From Elmis aenea (lineage: Eukaryota > Arthropoda > Insecta > Coleoptera > Elmidae): a stretch of DNA of 64,000 nucleotides. The notes beneath the pieces are model-generated. The model was not told the DNA's origin and ran no database searches. It saw nothing but the letters and a program-made list of their open reading frames with translations. The position numbers and the translations under genes were made by a program. Location: contig OX393576.1 in assembly GCA_947652605.1 (NCBI GenBank), forward strand, positions 58,132,966 through 58,196,965. The letters are read 5' to 3'. Within the stretch, counting starts at the first letter, position 1, and every line of letters begins with the position of its first letter. Shown piece by piece: positions 22,417 through 33,613 of this stretch.

Positions 22417-23632
22417 CAGCGCTATCCAACTGGCGGCCCGCGGGCAACATCCATCCCGCGAAACAAGTTTTGTGCCCCCATACATCTTTCAAAAAATTAT
22501 GCAACTTAATCCTTAATTCGATATATACAGGGCGTTTCCTTAATATTGCGAAAAACTTCAGGTGGTGATTCTTTATCGAAAATTAAGGGGGGCTTTTATA
22601 TATTTTTTTCCTTAGACATCTCCTTTCGGAGTTACACCCCCCTAAGCGGAGCGGTAAAATGTAGATGTTTTTTACTTATTGAATGGTTTCCCACAGTGAT
22701 ATTTTCAATTATCTCCCACCTACACAAGGGGTTGAAATACAGCTGTTATGTTTTTCTCAGAACTTTTTGGAGGCTTGAAATTTTAGAATTTAAAAAAAAT
22801 CTTTGAAATCTTGCTTTATTTTAAAACTTTTTTATTCTTTAAATTTTCCAGAAAAAACTACAGTTTTTGAGTAAAAAACTAAATGAGCGAACGTGAACCA
22901 TACAATATTCTAAAATAAAACGACCCATTTTTGTGGTTACCGTTGTTTGCTAGTGTTCGTATTGAGTAGAATTTACAGGTGTAATTCATTTTGAAGTTTA
23001 AGAGGTGACAACACGACAACACCTGTCAATTTGACTCAATATGTACACAAACAAACCATGGTAACCACCAAAATGAGACGTTTTATTTTATATTATTTAA
23101 TGGTTCGTATTGACTCTTTTGATTTTTTACTCAAAAATTGTATGTTTTTCAGGAAAAGTTAAACAACCAAAAACGTTTTTTTTATAAATTGAGCTTTTTA
23201 AAAAAAAAAATTAAATTGCAAAATTTCAAGCCTCCAAAAACTTCTGATAAAAAAAACCAACAGGGGTCGCACTTTTCAGCCCCTTGTGATAGTAAGAGAT
23301 AATTAAAAATATTACTACGGGAAATCTTCCAATAAGCATAAAACATTTACCAAATGCCATTGTGCTACACTTCTCCTTTGAGGAAAAAATTAAAAACCTA
23401 ATTTTAGGAGGGTGTAACCCTAAAAGGAAACGTTTTAAGAAAAAATTAATATAAAAGCCCCCTCCCTTAATTTTCGATAAGGAATTATCTCCTGAAGTTT
23501 TTCGCAATATTTAACAAATACCCTGTACTGTAAACTTTGTTGCGCCTTATAAGATTTTTATTCAATAGTGTCCCACTAAAACTTTGAAGAAAAATTTATG
23601 GCCCGCACCCATATAGAAGTTGGACAGCCCTG
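22417..23632 (+). mobile_element. hAT MITE interrupted by a foldback MITE
   Basis: The ends CAGCGCTATCCAACT and (inverted) CAGGGCTGTCCAACT are flanked by the octamers GGTTAAGT (22409-22416) and GGTTATGT (23633-23640), seven of eight identical, as expected for hAT. Without the nested element at 22528-23525 it would be only about 216 bp. There is no coding capacity. Confidence 0.85.
22528..23525 (+). mobile_element. Foldback MITE (1-kb family), copy 1, 998 bp
   Basis: It begins CAGGGCGTTTCCTTAATATT and ends with the inverted form AATATTTAACAAATACCCTG, flanked by TA on both sides. The two halves are complementary throughout. Sister copies lie at 35667-36704 and 62489-63547. A TA target is typical of Tc1/mariner-type elements. 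Confidence 0.88.
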
Positions 23633-23727
23633 GGTTATGTCAACTGTTACGAACATCTTTTAAATCTGACTTGATGTACCTAATCATCATTAACAAAGTT
23701 GGTAATGCACTCGTCACTTTGTTTCAG

Positions 23728-23834
23728 GAGAGCATCCAGCAGCCATGCACCACGGGGGAAATTCATCAGTGGCACCCCCAAGGGCGGCGTTTTTACTAAT
23801 GTCAACGTTACTCCTGCTGCGACCACTTACGTAG
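23728..23834 (+). CDS. dpr: dpr-family protein, terminal exon
   Basis: The exon follows a TTTCAG acceptor. With the single G carried from the Ig2 exon it encodes GEHPAAMHHGGNSSV and then a hydrophobic tail around AAFLLMSTLLLL, ending RPLT and a TAG stop at 23832-23834. The GEHPAAM start directly after the Ig2 sequence HILN is a Dpr-family hallmark, and a short small-residue region before a hydrophobic C terminus fits a GPI-anchor signal that would hold the protein on the outer membrane. Phase matching with 9928 supports the splice. It is the only evidence that this gene ends in the window. Confidence 0.88.
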
Positions 23835-24215
23835 CGCCTTGAGGTGTAGCTCCACACACGCCTCTCAGCTGACTGATTGTGATGAATCGCATTTATTTGG
23901 TAACCACCCTGGTTATATAGTTAATTTGTCACCGCAATTACCTTAGCGGCCTCATAACACGGAACAAATTGGGTGTGAGAGAGACGTTATTATTGATAAA
24001 CAACATTCGTAACCGTAATCACGTTGTACAAACCGTTTTATAATCGCTCCAGGCAACTTATTTCGCTCGGGGTATGTACATATCACAGACTCATCAACGA
24101 TTTTATTGTACTATTGTATATGTATATAGTACCCGTTAATAATTAATTAGCATTAAATTTTGTACATATATTCAGTACTTGTCCAATAATTGTGAACAAT
24201 AAAAAGTGAATTGAG
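23835..24215 (+). other. dpr: dpr 3' UTR (inferred)
   Basis: Sequence after the dpr stop codon has no open frame of note. It ends near an AATAAA at 24198-24203. The actual 3' end is not proven. Confidence 0.45.
24198..24203 (+). terminator. Candidate polyadenylation signal for dpr
   Basis: AATAAA lies 364 bases after the stop codon, the first clear hexamer downstream. AATAAA is frequent by chance in AT-rich DNA. Confidence 0.4.
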
Positions 24216-24404
24216 TTGTTATCACTACGGTTAACAATTCTATTGCCCCAATAAAAAATTTATGAACAATGGTACTTTTTTTTTAACATTTGGTGTTTTT
24301 GTAGCAGTCAAACAATTTTTAAAAATACACTAAATATAATTTAGTTGTTAGAGACAATCAAGCAATTTTTTTCCAAATATCGAATCTTTGATAACACAGT
24401 CATA

Positions 24405-24593
24405 CAGGGTAGTCCACTTTTTTGTAGCAGGACTTTAACAGTCAGAACAAAAACTTATTTTAAAACGAATATTTCATATCAACATTGGTCCATAAACGCT
24501 TTATTTTAAGATACAGGGTGCTGAAATTTTCGAAAAAATATCGGTAACTTTTAACCGTTTCCCAACCAATAGATAAAAAAGTGGACCACCCTG
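24405..24593 (+). mobile_element. TA-flanked MITE, 189 bp
   Basis: The ends CAGGGTAGTCCACTTTTTTG and (inverted) CAGGGTGGTCCACTTTTTT are flanked by TA on both sides. It is non-coding and contains one further internal CAGGGTG. Confidence 0.85.
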
Positions 24594-24924
24594 TATATTC
24601 GTCCAATTCAGTTATCGCCTGTCTCCTGAAACGGATTAATGACGAACATTCAGGTTCCCCTGCATTTTTTTAAATATACAAATGAGATGATTAAGGCAAC
24701 GTAAGGCCTCCCCAAATATGAATAGCTCAGGACTTCATAATTAAATTTGTAGGTTAAAAATGAGCTTAAAAACACGAAAAAAGCGTTAGGCATATTTTTG
24801 TGATTGCATCTTCACAAAAAAAATTAAATAAATAAACAACTAAATTGCCTGCATCTGCTAAAATGTCTACTTTATTCTCCTACAAATATTGTAATACATT
24901 TAAATAATCCTAATAACTAATATG

Positions 24925-25075
24925 CAAGGTGTTCCACATAAAAAGGCCACTATTTGGATCTCGCAAACGGTGAGCTACAAAGACCTTTAAATTAGACAAA
25001 TTTTTTCCCTTTCCGAGACCTATCCAGTAATGCTTTAATGTTTTCATTGCACACTAAATATTAATCAAAATACAA
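24925..25075 (+). repeat. Arm related to the MITE at 61196
   Basis: GTGTTCCACAT, GGCCACTATTTGGATCTCG and GAGCTACAAAGA correspond in order to the left arm at 61196-61280. The CAGGG start is altered to CAAGG. No right end is assigned. Confidence 0.45.
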
Positions 25076-25108
25076 AATGGCCTTTTTAAGTCGTTAACTA
25101 TTTTTGTA

Positions 25109-25138
25109 CCCTCAAGTATAACCAGGTATACTTGAGGG
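25109..25138. repeat. Perfect 12-bp inverted repeat
   Basis: CCCTCAAGTATA and TATACTTGAGGG are separated by six bases. It could be a transposon subterminal hairpin or a protein-binding palindrome. Confidence 0.7.
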
Positions 25139-25609
25139 TCCAAAAAAAGTTTTTGGAAAAAAGTTGTTTATTTTTTATGCACTGTAAAATGAAAACATTA
25201 ATTTGTTTCAATATTCTTTAAATTCATAGCACTCTATAGTGTCATAGGAACTTTTTGATGAATTTTATTTGTTTTGAGCATAAATTTCGAAATAAATACC
25301 GTAATCGGGGGCTACTTGGACACCATTATATCACTTTTTTAAGGTAATTCTGAAACTAATCGATATTTTGATTTTAAATAAATTTTATTTTACCGACAAT
25401 AGCAATATACAACACCCAAATTATCCAGAGGCTTTAATTTGAATACAGTTTTTGAAAAAAAAAATTAAAAATGTGGTTGGGGTTGGGGCTACTTGGTCAT
25501 ACTCGAAAAATTTAATAAAACCAACAATATAAATGCATTTTCATCGTAGTTATATATATTAAAACTATCCACATCTCCTAAATCATCATTAATGTTGTCA
25601 AAAAAAATT

Positions 25610-26062
25610 TTAAATGTTTATACGGTCAACGGAAGCTCTGGATCTCTTGATGTTAGAAGCAAGACGCATGGACAGGTTGTTTCTTTGGATAAACGAATTA
25701 AGGAAATCCTCGCCAGGGATGTTGTCTTTGAAAATACTAACTGTTTTTCTCTGTTTTTCAAGATATTTTGAACTAACAGTCCTTACATCCAGCCTAGTTA
25801 GGGGGAAACCCCAATTGGCGACAACGCCAAGTGTCTTCGCTATGGTGGCCTCCTCTTCGCTCGAAAAAACTCTTGGATGACCAAATGACCCCAAATTCTT
25901 TCCAAGAACCTTCCTAGCTAATGTTGACTGAGGCACTTTATAGGTTTTTGCTGCCAGTTTTTTTGACATTCCAGCTTGAACGGCTTGTATGGCATTTTCC
26001 AGATCCTCGACTTTAAAATTACGATAAGGTTTGGAACCGGGAGTTCTTTCTAAGTATGATAC
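25610..26062 (-). pseudogene. Pogo-like (CENP-B/jerky type) transposase, N-terminal part
   Basis: The minus-strand frame opens RTPGSKPYRNFKVEDLENAI, then QAVQAGMSKKLAAKTYKVPQ and STLARKVLGKN, the psq-type helix-turn-helix that binds transposon ends. PRVFSSEEEATIAKTL and the CENP-B-like second DNA-binding segment follow, with VSKYLEKQRK, FKDNIPGEDFLNSFIQRNN and LSMRLASNIKRSRA. The DDE catalytic domain expected next is absent, since the frame stops at 25610. Repeated GGGGCTACTTGG motifs at about 25308 and 25486 may be its subterminal ends. An AG directly before the frame at 26063 could be an acceptor, so a host-domesticated origin cannot be excluded, but decay is more likely. Confidence 0.82.
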
Positions 26063-26182
26063 CTGTTAACATACTTAATTTGTAAATTGCATTAGTATTA
26101 CAATGGTTTTAGCAGCTATGGGTCATTTTGGACCCGAGCACCTTATGGGTGTAGCGGTAATGAACAACGCAGCAGGGTTAAA

Positions 26183-26822
26183 CTAGATAAACTATTCCTG
26201 GCTATGAGAGGAGCTACAATCTATTTTAAAAAGCACAAAATTCCTCGTACTTCAGATGTTATAGCGAAAAATAAAAAGTTTTTTTTTTGCTCAACTTTCT
26301 CGTTTTGTTCATTGGATCAATTCTGTTAGTACTTTCTCAGAGTACTTTAAAATGTAGAATGTAACTGTAATTTTGGATGTTTTTTTATCACTTACCATTT
26401 TTGAGATATTACCTACCCCTAATTTGCTTGATAGGTGACTGGTGAAATACGATTCTTCTTCAAAAAAACAAATTAAGCAGGCACTATCTCATTAAAAGAA
26501 GAAACGAAAAGCACATTTAATTATTTCATAGCCAACTTCGCGGCCTGTAAGAAAAAATTAAGTTGGGGGTAATATCTCGAGAATGGTAAGTGATAAAAAA
26601 AATCTAAAATAACAGTTACATGATCCATTAAAATGTACCTCAAGAAAGTAGGTACTAATAAAATGGATGTAATGATCAAGACGAAAGAGTTACGAAAAAA
26701 AAAATTAACATTGCTGTATTTTTGCTATTATATCCAAAGAAAGAGGGAAATGTTGTACTTTAAAAAATTGATTGCAGCTCCTCTCATACTTGGAAATAAT
26801 TCATCTAATTAAAGTAAACCTG
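26183..26822 (+). mobile_element. Foldback MITE, about 640 bp
   Basis: The left arm around GCTATGAGAGGAGCTACAAT (26201) matches the inverted right arm around GATTGCAGCTCCTCTCATAC (26771). Pairing continues inward, for example CACTTACCATTTTTGAGATA near 26391 against its complement near 26575. Exact ends and target duplication are not certain. Confidence 0.65.
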
Positions 26823-27471
26823 TATCTCTTATAATAAGCAAGATTTTTGCTTTAATTTTTACTGGCAATGTGATTTTTTAAACACTGTCCATGATGAAAA
26901 CTTTTGTTACATTCGCCGGTACAGCCCCTCTATTGCAAGTTCCCACAAGCCGCCACTGTGTTTATTATAATATCAAAATAAACAGTAAAACAATTTTTAT
27001 TATGACTAACAGATCGTTTGAAATTATTGTCAAAGTGTACGGTTTATAAGGCAAACTTTCCTACCCAACAAACAGAACACTAACTCCTGAATCAATTCAC
27101 TTATCGAAGTCACAATCAATTTCGTTTATTATACGTATGTTCCGCTCAACGAAAATGCGAACCCCATTTAAAACTAATAGAAACAGATTATTCGAGGGGA
27201 ACGTGCTCAAGACGAAAACTTTTTGTTTAGAAGTAGTTTTGTGGCTTTTGTATGGGCTATCGTCAATAAATCACGAAGCCGAACTTTTAAGAAAATTGTT
27301 TTTATTCAACCGAACTAGTCTCGAGACATGAACAACTTTACTAGAGGATGATTGAAGTATAGAAAATAGTGGAAGTTGAATGCGGATAAAACAGGTAAGC
27401 TTGGATCTTTTTAAATTGATAGCGATCGAAAAGTTTATTTAAATAACATAGTTAGAATTTCCATTACAGTA

Positions 27472-27548
27472 TTAGGTTGATGCATAATTAGCGACCGTTT
27501 TATCGGCACCTTCGAATTTGTCAATTTTGTTTCAATTTAGTTTACTAA
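27472..27548 (+). repeat. Mariner-type terminal sequence
   Basis: TTAGGTTGATGCATAATTAG follows a TA and resembles the TTAGGTTGGTGCA start of several mariner families. No opposite end was found nearby. Confidence 0.5.
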
Positions 27549-28788
27549 CGAACATGGGCGTCCGCAGAAAATTTTCCAGGAGAGGCAAAGCATAGAGACA
27601 AACAATAATTTTATATAATTTGTAATTTAATTTTTTAATTTTTGTGATTTGTTTTTACAAGTACTATTTTTACTTGCCCCCTATCCCTTCGGACGCTCAT
27701 ACTAATGAAGTATTCCCTACTATTTGTGCTAAAAGCGGCTAATCCCTGAACACCAATTTGGGTTACGAGAGCCACACGGAACTATACAGCAAGTACAGGT
27801 TGGGCAAATTACGATGTTTTCATAGGGAATCTTGGTAACTATACGAGTTATGGAAAAACGGACCCCCGTTCATCGATCTCTTTTTTCAAGAAAAAGTCAA
27901 TGGTGAAAACTAAAATTGATTATCGTCTTTTGTTTTCGAGTTATCGCCGATAACTCAATTTTTTGACTTCGTTTTATGGCAATATCTCACTAATTTATGA
28001 AAATAAAGAAAAATAATTTTGACGTTCTACAGGAACTTTTTTGATAAGAGTGTAGTGGCGTAGACAAATTTTCAAAAAAAAATCGAAATTAGAGTTGTGC
28101 CATAAAGTTGTATTTTTTTAAATGGAACTCATAGTTGGCTCTGGCATCACGAGAAAGAGTTTTTTTTTCCTATTCCAATAATATACAGATCACCCGTACC
28201 AGCACTTTTATTCGAAAATGCGTCGTCTGACAAAGATGAGAAAAAAAGTTGTAACAAAAGCAAACTAATAAATCTATTTTTGGAAGATTAAAACCAAATC
28301 TTATTAATTGTGGGACATTTCTTCTTCATTATGTGGTTAACACAAACACATATAATTTCACACATACACCAACGTTCAATTGCACACACAAACACATGTC
28401 ATTGCACACATACGCATCCAAAACCATATTCGCAAGTCTACGTTAAAAACTTCAACTACAAAATTTTGAACAAAATGTGAATAATAAACACCGATCACAA
28501 AGTAAACGTTGTTTAATTTTGCAACCCACTACCTTACACTAACAGCTACTAGACTTGGTGAACTACGCTAAACGACGTGAAGGAGTCCTCCAGAGCATCC
28601 GACGACACTAGCCACATCGCCGCCAGAGTTTGAAAGTTAAAAGGGTTTAGCAATTTATTTCAAAAGCAACAAAACTCCTAAGTAAATAACGACGTTGCAT
28701 AAGCGCAGGTTACAATACATAGAAAAAGTATGGTTAAGCACTAAAACAATTGTCTTACCCAATTAAATAATTTTTTGGTGTACCATAA
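27549..28788. other. Non-coding AT-rich DNA
   Basis: No supported gene. A CACACA-rich patch near 28340-28400 is the only compositional anomaly noted. Confidence 0.35.
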
Positions 28789-29013
28789 TTACGTAAAAAC
28801 AAACTTTATATCTAAGGGAACTATTTTTAAAATCCAAAAATAAGCATGTTCATGTAAAAAATTTAATATGGCATTCTGTGACGGATCGGGGGTGTCTTCT
28901 ACGGGAGTCGGCTTGTGAACCAGGTTGGTGAAAGCGCTAATACTTTCAGGATCGTAGCTGGGCACGTGAAGGTCTGCTGTCCTGGAGTGTGTTAACACTA
29001 CGTTTTTACTCAT
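28789..29013 (-). CDS. Unassigned small reading frame or exon, 74 codons
   Basis: I do not recognise this protein. Its first about 50 residues (MSKNVVLTHSRTADLHVPSY, then DPESISAFTNLVHKPTP and VEDTPDPSQNAI) use a balanced amino-acid mix and are GC-richer than the surroundings, which is unusual in this AT-rich window. The last about 20 residues look like translated AT-rich non-coding DNA. No signal peptide, membrane segment or known motif stands out. It may be the first exon of a real gene or a truncated processed copy. No strong splice donor was seen where the coding character fades. Confidence 0.33.
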   Translation of the reverse strand: MSKNVVLTHSRTADLHVPSYDPESISAFTNLVHKPTPVEDTPDPSQNAILNFLHEHAYFWILKIVPLDIKFVFT

Positions 29014-29179
29014 CTTAACTCAGGTATAGGTTACTGTGATTATAAATAAAACACCAATACTTTTAATAATAGTTGCAAAAATAAATGCAGTCGACGTTAT
29101 AAAATTTACCATTACTGAATTTGTTTATTTATTTGTGATTGGTGAATGCAATGTTTGACGAAGTAGAGTACGGGAGTAC

Positions 29180-29392
29180 ACCGGGTTTCATCCAGCGACT
29201 ACGCCAAGCATAAAGCTCAAGCAAATCTGCCAGCCACCCGACGTGAAGGAGGTTCACCAGGCCTCATCCAGCGATTAGGCCAAGCATACAGCTCAAAGCA
29301 AATCTGCCAGCCACCTGATGATTATGGAATGTACCGTGTATCGTCCAGCGCATACGCCAAGCATAAGCTCAAGCAAATCGGCCAGCAACACG
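29180..29392 (+). repeat. Minisatellite, about 76-bp unit, three copies
   Basis: Copies begin near 29180, 29255 and 29332. Each contains CATCCAGCG (CGTCCAGCG in the third), a GCCAAGCATA block, then CTCAA and GCAAATC followed by GCCAGC. The copies are clearly diverged. Confidence 0.8.
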
Positions 29393-31223
29393 GGGGAAAG
29401 GCTATGGGTTCAGAGATGATAGAGAAAAACTCTAGGTCTAATCTGATCTGCCTCTGGTACGCGGTTTTCGTTCCTTGTATTCTTTCAGCTTTGTGGCACG
29501 GGGAGCAGTGTGTTATAAAATCCCTCCTATTTTCCCGGTTTCGCGAATTATCTACCAAATCTCGCGCTAATAGGCGTACTCAAATGTTGTTCCTGTTCCC
29601 GTACTTGTCAAAAGTTTATTAACATAGTTTTTGCTCCTTGGTGGGGTTGTAAATCGCGTGTTAATACGTGGGGGACGTACTCTTGCATCAGGGGTACGTA
29701 CCCCTACCCTTTTACTCGACTTAATCATGAAATGCCAAATTTATTCCCACGGTCTGAACGTAATACTAGTAATTCATTGTAATACCAAATTATGCAAACT
29801 TCGATAATTTTAGCTTAATAATGCCCGTGTTAGAAATCAATGGAGACGATCTAATTACCGTAACAAATGTCATTAAACTAGACAAACAGATGTATTGTCG
29901 ACCTTCGAAGTATTTCCGACATTCCCAGCAACCAGTGATGGCTGATAAAACTCCGAAATCTGATCTGCAACCCTTAACATACCTGCAACGCAATTCTCGC
30001 ATTATTTATGACTTTAAAATAACAGTTTTTAGCATGTTCTCACGAGAACGTGTGATCACTCGAGACAAATACAAACAAACAAGTTCCAATTCGAATCTTT
30101 AAGTGGCATTGGCACAAAACATTCGTCGCACACATGACCCTTTAAAATAAAACACTAAAATTTACAAATCCATGTTTAAAACGCGAATATACAGTTATTA
30201 TTAATTATCGAATTATTACAATTCCTACAACAAAAGAAAGTTTATACTAGTAAACAGTTTTGATAAATATATAATTTTTGTATTATTAACAAATAACAGA
30301 CAAAAAAAGCACCGCTAACAAAATTATCCAGTGTCAGCTTACGTGAGCCAACGTCTATGCAATAAAAGACTATTTTAATGGTGAAAACTAAGCAAACATT
30401 CGAAACAGGATCCATAAAATTATCATCTTTTGTCTTCGCCTTAACCTTATTTTATTTCACACCGACTGTGTTGAGTTCAGTAAATATTCAAAGATGTCTG
30501 AATCGCACCTTGCATGAATAATATATTGAGCTATCAAAATCGCGTCAGATTTCATAACATCAATCATAAACGTCTTATGAAAATCGCGTATTGGTCAAAA
30601 AACAAAGCGAAGCCCTTTGCTGGAAATAGAAACGATATTTCTTATGAGGTCAGCGAAACTCCTGCTCGAACGGATGGGATATATTCAAATCGAGACGTCG
30701 ATTCAAATAAAATAAATTTCTCATCGTTCTCATTCATTTTTTTTTGTTTGGTACGCGCACATAATGTTACATAAGAACATTATCTTCAAATTTCGAACCA
30801 TTTATTTTTCCGAGAAATAATTTTACACTTTTACAAACAAACTGCGTGTTTAAAAAGGGCTGTAGTTGAAAAGCCTAGTTAACCCTCCTTAGTGGTAAAA
30901 CGAAAGGGTTCGGGTTCGGGCGCAATGTATCAGGTAGATACATTGAGTATTACATCGTATTATAATCATGATTTATATGTTTACCAAAAAAACCGTATTT
31001 AACCTTGTAAATAAAACTCTTTTTGAATCTTTTTGAGCAGATGTATTTTAATATTCTTCTAAAAACTTTAACAAAATCAGCCAAATAGAAATTATTTCAT
31101 GAAATGTAATAAACAACCAAAATGTGTCATACAAAACTTTCAAAATTGGTATTTATTAACATTAATTCTTATCAGCTTTATTACCATCCATTTTATTATC
31201 AAAGCAGGTTTTGCAAACCATAA
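29393..31223. other. Intergenic DNA without recognised gene
   Basis: Short frames at 29329-29622, 29821-30102 and 30514-30774 have no domain and no splice or start context that sets them apart. They are treated as chance. Confidence 0.35.
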
Positions 31224-31458
31224 GGCCTGTTGCGCACGGGCGATATTTTTACCACGCAACTAAAAATTGCACGATTAAAATTCTCTTGAAAATAATTGCG
31301 TTCGCGCAATGGTGGTAAAAAATCGTCGGTAAGATAATTTGTGAAGATGGACTTTAACGAAATAGCTTGTGTCGCTGCTCTAATTTTAAGAAAATGAAGC
31401 TGCCAACAATTGTGGGTGCATCCATACTGTAACAATTCGCTAAGAACTTTGTACTTTT
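31224..31458 (+). mobile_element. PIF/Harbinger-like fragment: end and transposase N terminus
   Basis: The segment begins GGCCTGTTGCGCACGGGCGA, a terminus typical of Harbinger-type MITEs. It contains a small internal palindrome (TTTTTACCAC near 31242 and GTGGTAAAAAA near 31312). From 31347 it reads MDFNEIACVAALILRK, a stop, then SCQQLWVHPYCNN. The VHP motif after a basic stretch is the start of Harbinger DDE transposases. No right end or catalytic region was found, so this is a truncated relic. Confidence 0.6.
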
Positions 31459-32360
31459 TTTATTTTACCTTTTTTTACAAGCTCGTGATCGTCTGTTGTT
31501 GGGGTTGGGCCCTTGACGTTGTTGGCTCGTAGTTCAGCAGAAACTAGATGGGTTTAAAACAGCAGTAAATAAAACACTAAATTTTTTATTCGTTTATTTA
31601 CTGCAACACTCAACAAGTTCATTGTAAAAACATTTCAATCAACAATTTTAAATACAGTGAGGCAATTAATGAAAAACTTTCTTTGCTAAGAGGTAAGAAA
31701 AACTCTTTTTATTAAAGTAACGGCCTACTATCGGTTCTAAATATAAAAAAAGTAATAAAAGTTGAAAAATACAAAATTAACATTTATTTCAACTAAAATC
31801 CTTTACTGACCGTTTAAACGAAAACTTTTAGTAAAATATACCAAAGGTTCAACTTTTTAAGGCTTCGCAATTATACGTTTTATTACGCTCATATATCTAC
31901 ATGATTTTTGCAGTGCTTCATAATTTCAGTAGTTAATTATTCCATTAACATTGAATATATTGCGACTAGTTTTGAGAGGCTATAACAAACGTTTAACGAT
32001 ACAAAAAAGTTAATTTGTTGCTAGATTTACACGAACTGATATTAACAGACCATTTTTTTTTTCAAACACATTGGCTTGGAATCGCTAATAAAGGCTTATG
32101 AACACATAACACTGAAAATTATTTTAACTGCGGTGTATAACTCTCTGAATTAAACCTAAAAAACATTATGTGGGTTCTATCAGTGTTAAAAACTTGTAGC
32201 AAAAATATGAAAATATCGCAGATCATACAGACTCTGGCGTAAGTTGCTGTATTTAAATTTGTTACCTTAACAAAAAAAACCTTCACCCGAATCAGGAATT
32301 TAAATTCAGTGAAAACAACATACTTTTTTTTGTTTCAGGCTTGTTTTCGCACATACATCA

Positions 32361-32735
32361 ATTTTCTAACTACTTAAATAATGCGAGAGTTCAATTTTGT
32401 TTATAAGCGTGGGAGAAAACTCAAAGTTGATATAAGATAAAGAATACCTACTGTTTTTATTTATGCCACATGGTCTTCAAGTAAATAAAAATAAATTCTC
32501 TTACTGCCTAGTTATTTGTTGAAGTATTTTTCTACTTCTATATTTTTGGTGAAAATTTTATTGCAAATACCAGCATCAGTGACAATTAAATTCCATTCTT
32601 GTTTCAATTCATTTTGCTGTAAGCTAAATGTTTTTTTTTTTAAATAGGAATTTTAGATTTATTGCTACATTTATTATAACCTATTTTGTCAGGTTATTTG
32701 TAGATTGTAATTGTAAATTTGTTAGTAAATGACAT
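32361..32735 (+). repeat. Tandem duplication, copy A (about 375 bp)
   Basis: It aligns along its whole length with the adjoining segment 32738-33130. Shared blocks include TATTTATGCCACATGGT, TTTATTGCAAATACCAGCA, GTGACAATTAAATTCCATTC and AATTTGTTAGTA. Roughly one base in seven differs, and small gaps occur. It is non-coding. Confidence 0.8.
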
Positions 32736-32737
32736 CG

Positions 32738-33130
32738 ATTTTTTAAGTACTTAAGCAATGTGGAAGTTCAGTTTTGTTTATAAACGTGGAAAGAAAAGTC
32801 GAAAAAGGTTGATATAAGATAAACAATACTGTTTTCATTTATGCCACATGGTTTTCCAATAAATAAACTCAAATTCTGTTACTGGTTGGTTATTTGCTAA
32901 AGTATTTTTCTTCTTCGATATTATTAATGAAAACTTTATTGCAAATACTAGCAGCAGTGACAATTAAATTTCATTCTTGTTTCAATTCAGTTGGCTATAA
33001 GCTAAATGGATTTTTTAAATAAGATTTATAGATTTGTTACTCCATATATTATTTCTTTAAGTGTCTAAACTTGTTTTGTCAGATTGTTTGTAAATTGAAA
33101 TAGAAAATTTGTTAGTAGGAAAATGACATT
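32738..33130 (+). repeat. Tandem duplication, copy B (about 390 bp)
   Basis: Second head-to-tail copy of the preceding unit. It lacks inverted termini, so it looks like a local duplication and not a transposon. Confidence 0.8.
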
Positions 33131-33354
33131 GCAAAAATATTTATGATGCGAATGGCTTGAGTTCATTTTTCGTAGTGTAATTAAACTCTCGGTAAGCCGA
33201 GTAAACCCGTGCCATTTTACAATTAAATTTGCCATGTTATATGAAAAAATTTACGAACAAAATGTAATTTGCAAAAATAAATACAATTTGAAAATAAACA
33301 AAAGTATTTTGTCTTTGATTATATTTATAAACAAAATTGGACTAAAACACAGGG

Positions 33355-33442
33355 ATGGGGAGTCGGAGTCAGAAGTCGAGCAGCCGAGCAGTCGAGCAGT
33401 CCAGCAGTCGGAGCTTTTTGAGGAGTGGGTAGTCGGAAAAAC
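33355..33442 (+). repeat. AGTCGAGC/AGTCGGAGTC micro-tandem array
   Basis: GC-rich short units such as GAGTCGGAGTCAGAAGTCGA and GCAGTCGAGCAGTCCAGCAG repeat imperfectly in an AT-rich background. Confidence 0.75.
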
Positions 33443-33613
33443 TCAAAAACTGCTGAAGTTAGATACATAAAACCTATATGTTTTTGAAAGAGAATTCAAT
33501 TTTACATGTAAAATTTATAAAATACTTTGGGTATTCCATTTAAAAAAACATAGTGACGTATCGGTGCACAAAAACAAAACAATGTGCATAGTTGAAAATA
33601 ATTTAAGGTTATA

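Larger units (their letters stand above)
9929..23727 (+). other. dpr last intron, about 13.8 kb, filled with transposons
   Basis: The intron runs from the GTAAGT donor at 9929 to the AG acceptor at 23726-23727. Donor and acceptor phases agree: the G left by the Ig2 exon joins GA to give glycine. It contains a hAT MITE, LINE and Penelope remnants, a piggyBac pseudogene, GCATGC-type repeats and a nested hAT/foldback pair. Confidence 0.8.

Noticed and set aside
25977..26073. Domesticated pogo/CENP-B-like host gene with a spliced first exon
   Set aside because: An AG precedes the frame and the DNA-binding half is open, but the frame ends without a catalytic or host-specific extension, and no donor exon was seen.
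31199..31435. 78-codon minus-strand frame
   Set aside because: The opposite strand shows Harbinger transposase similarity, so this frame is a shadow.
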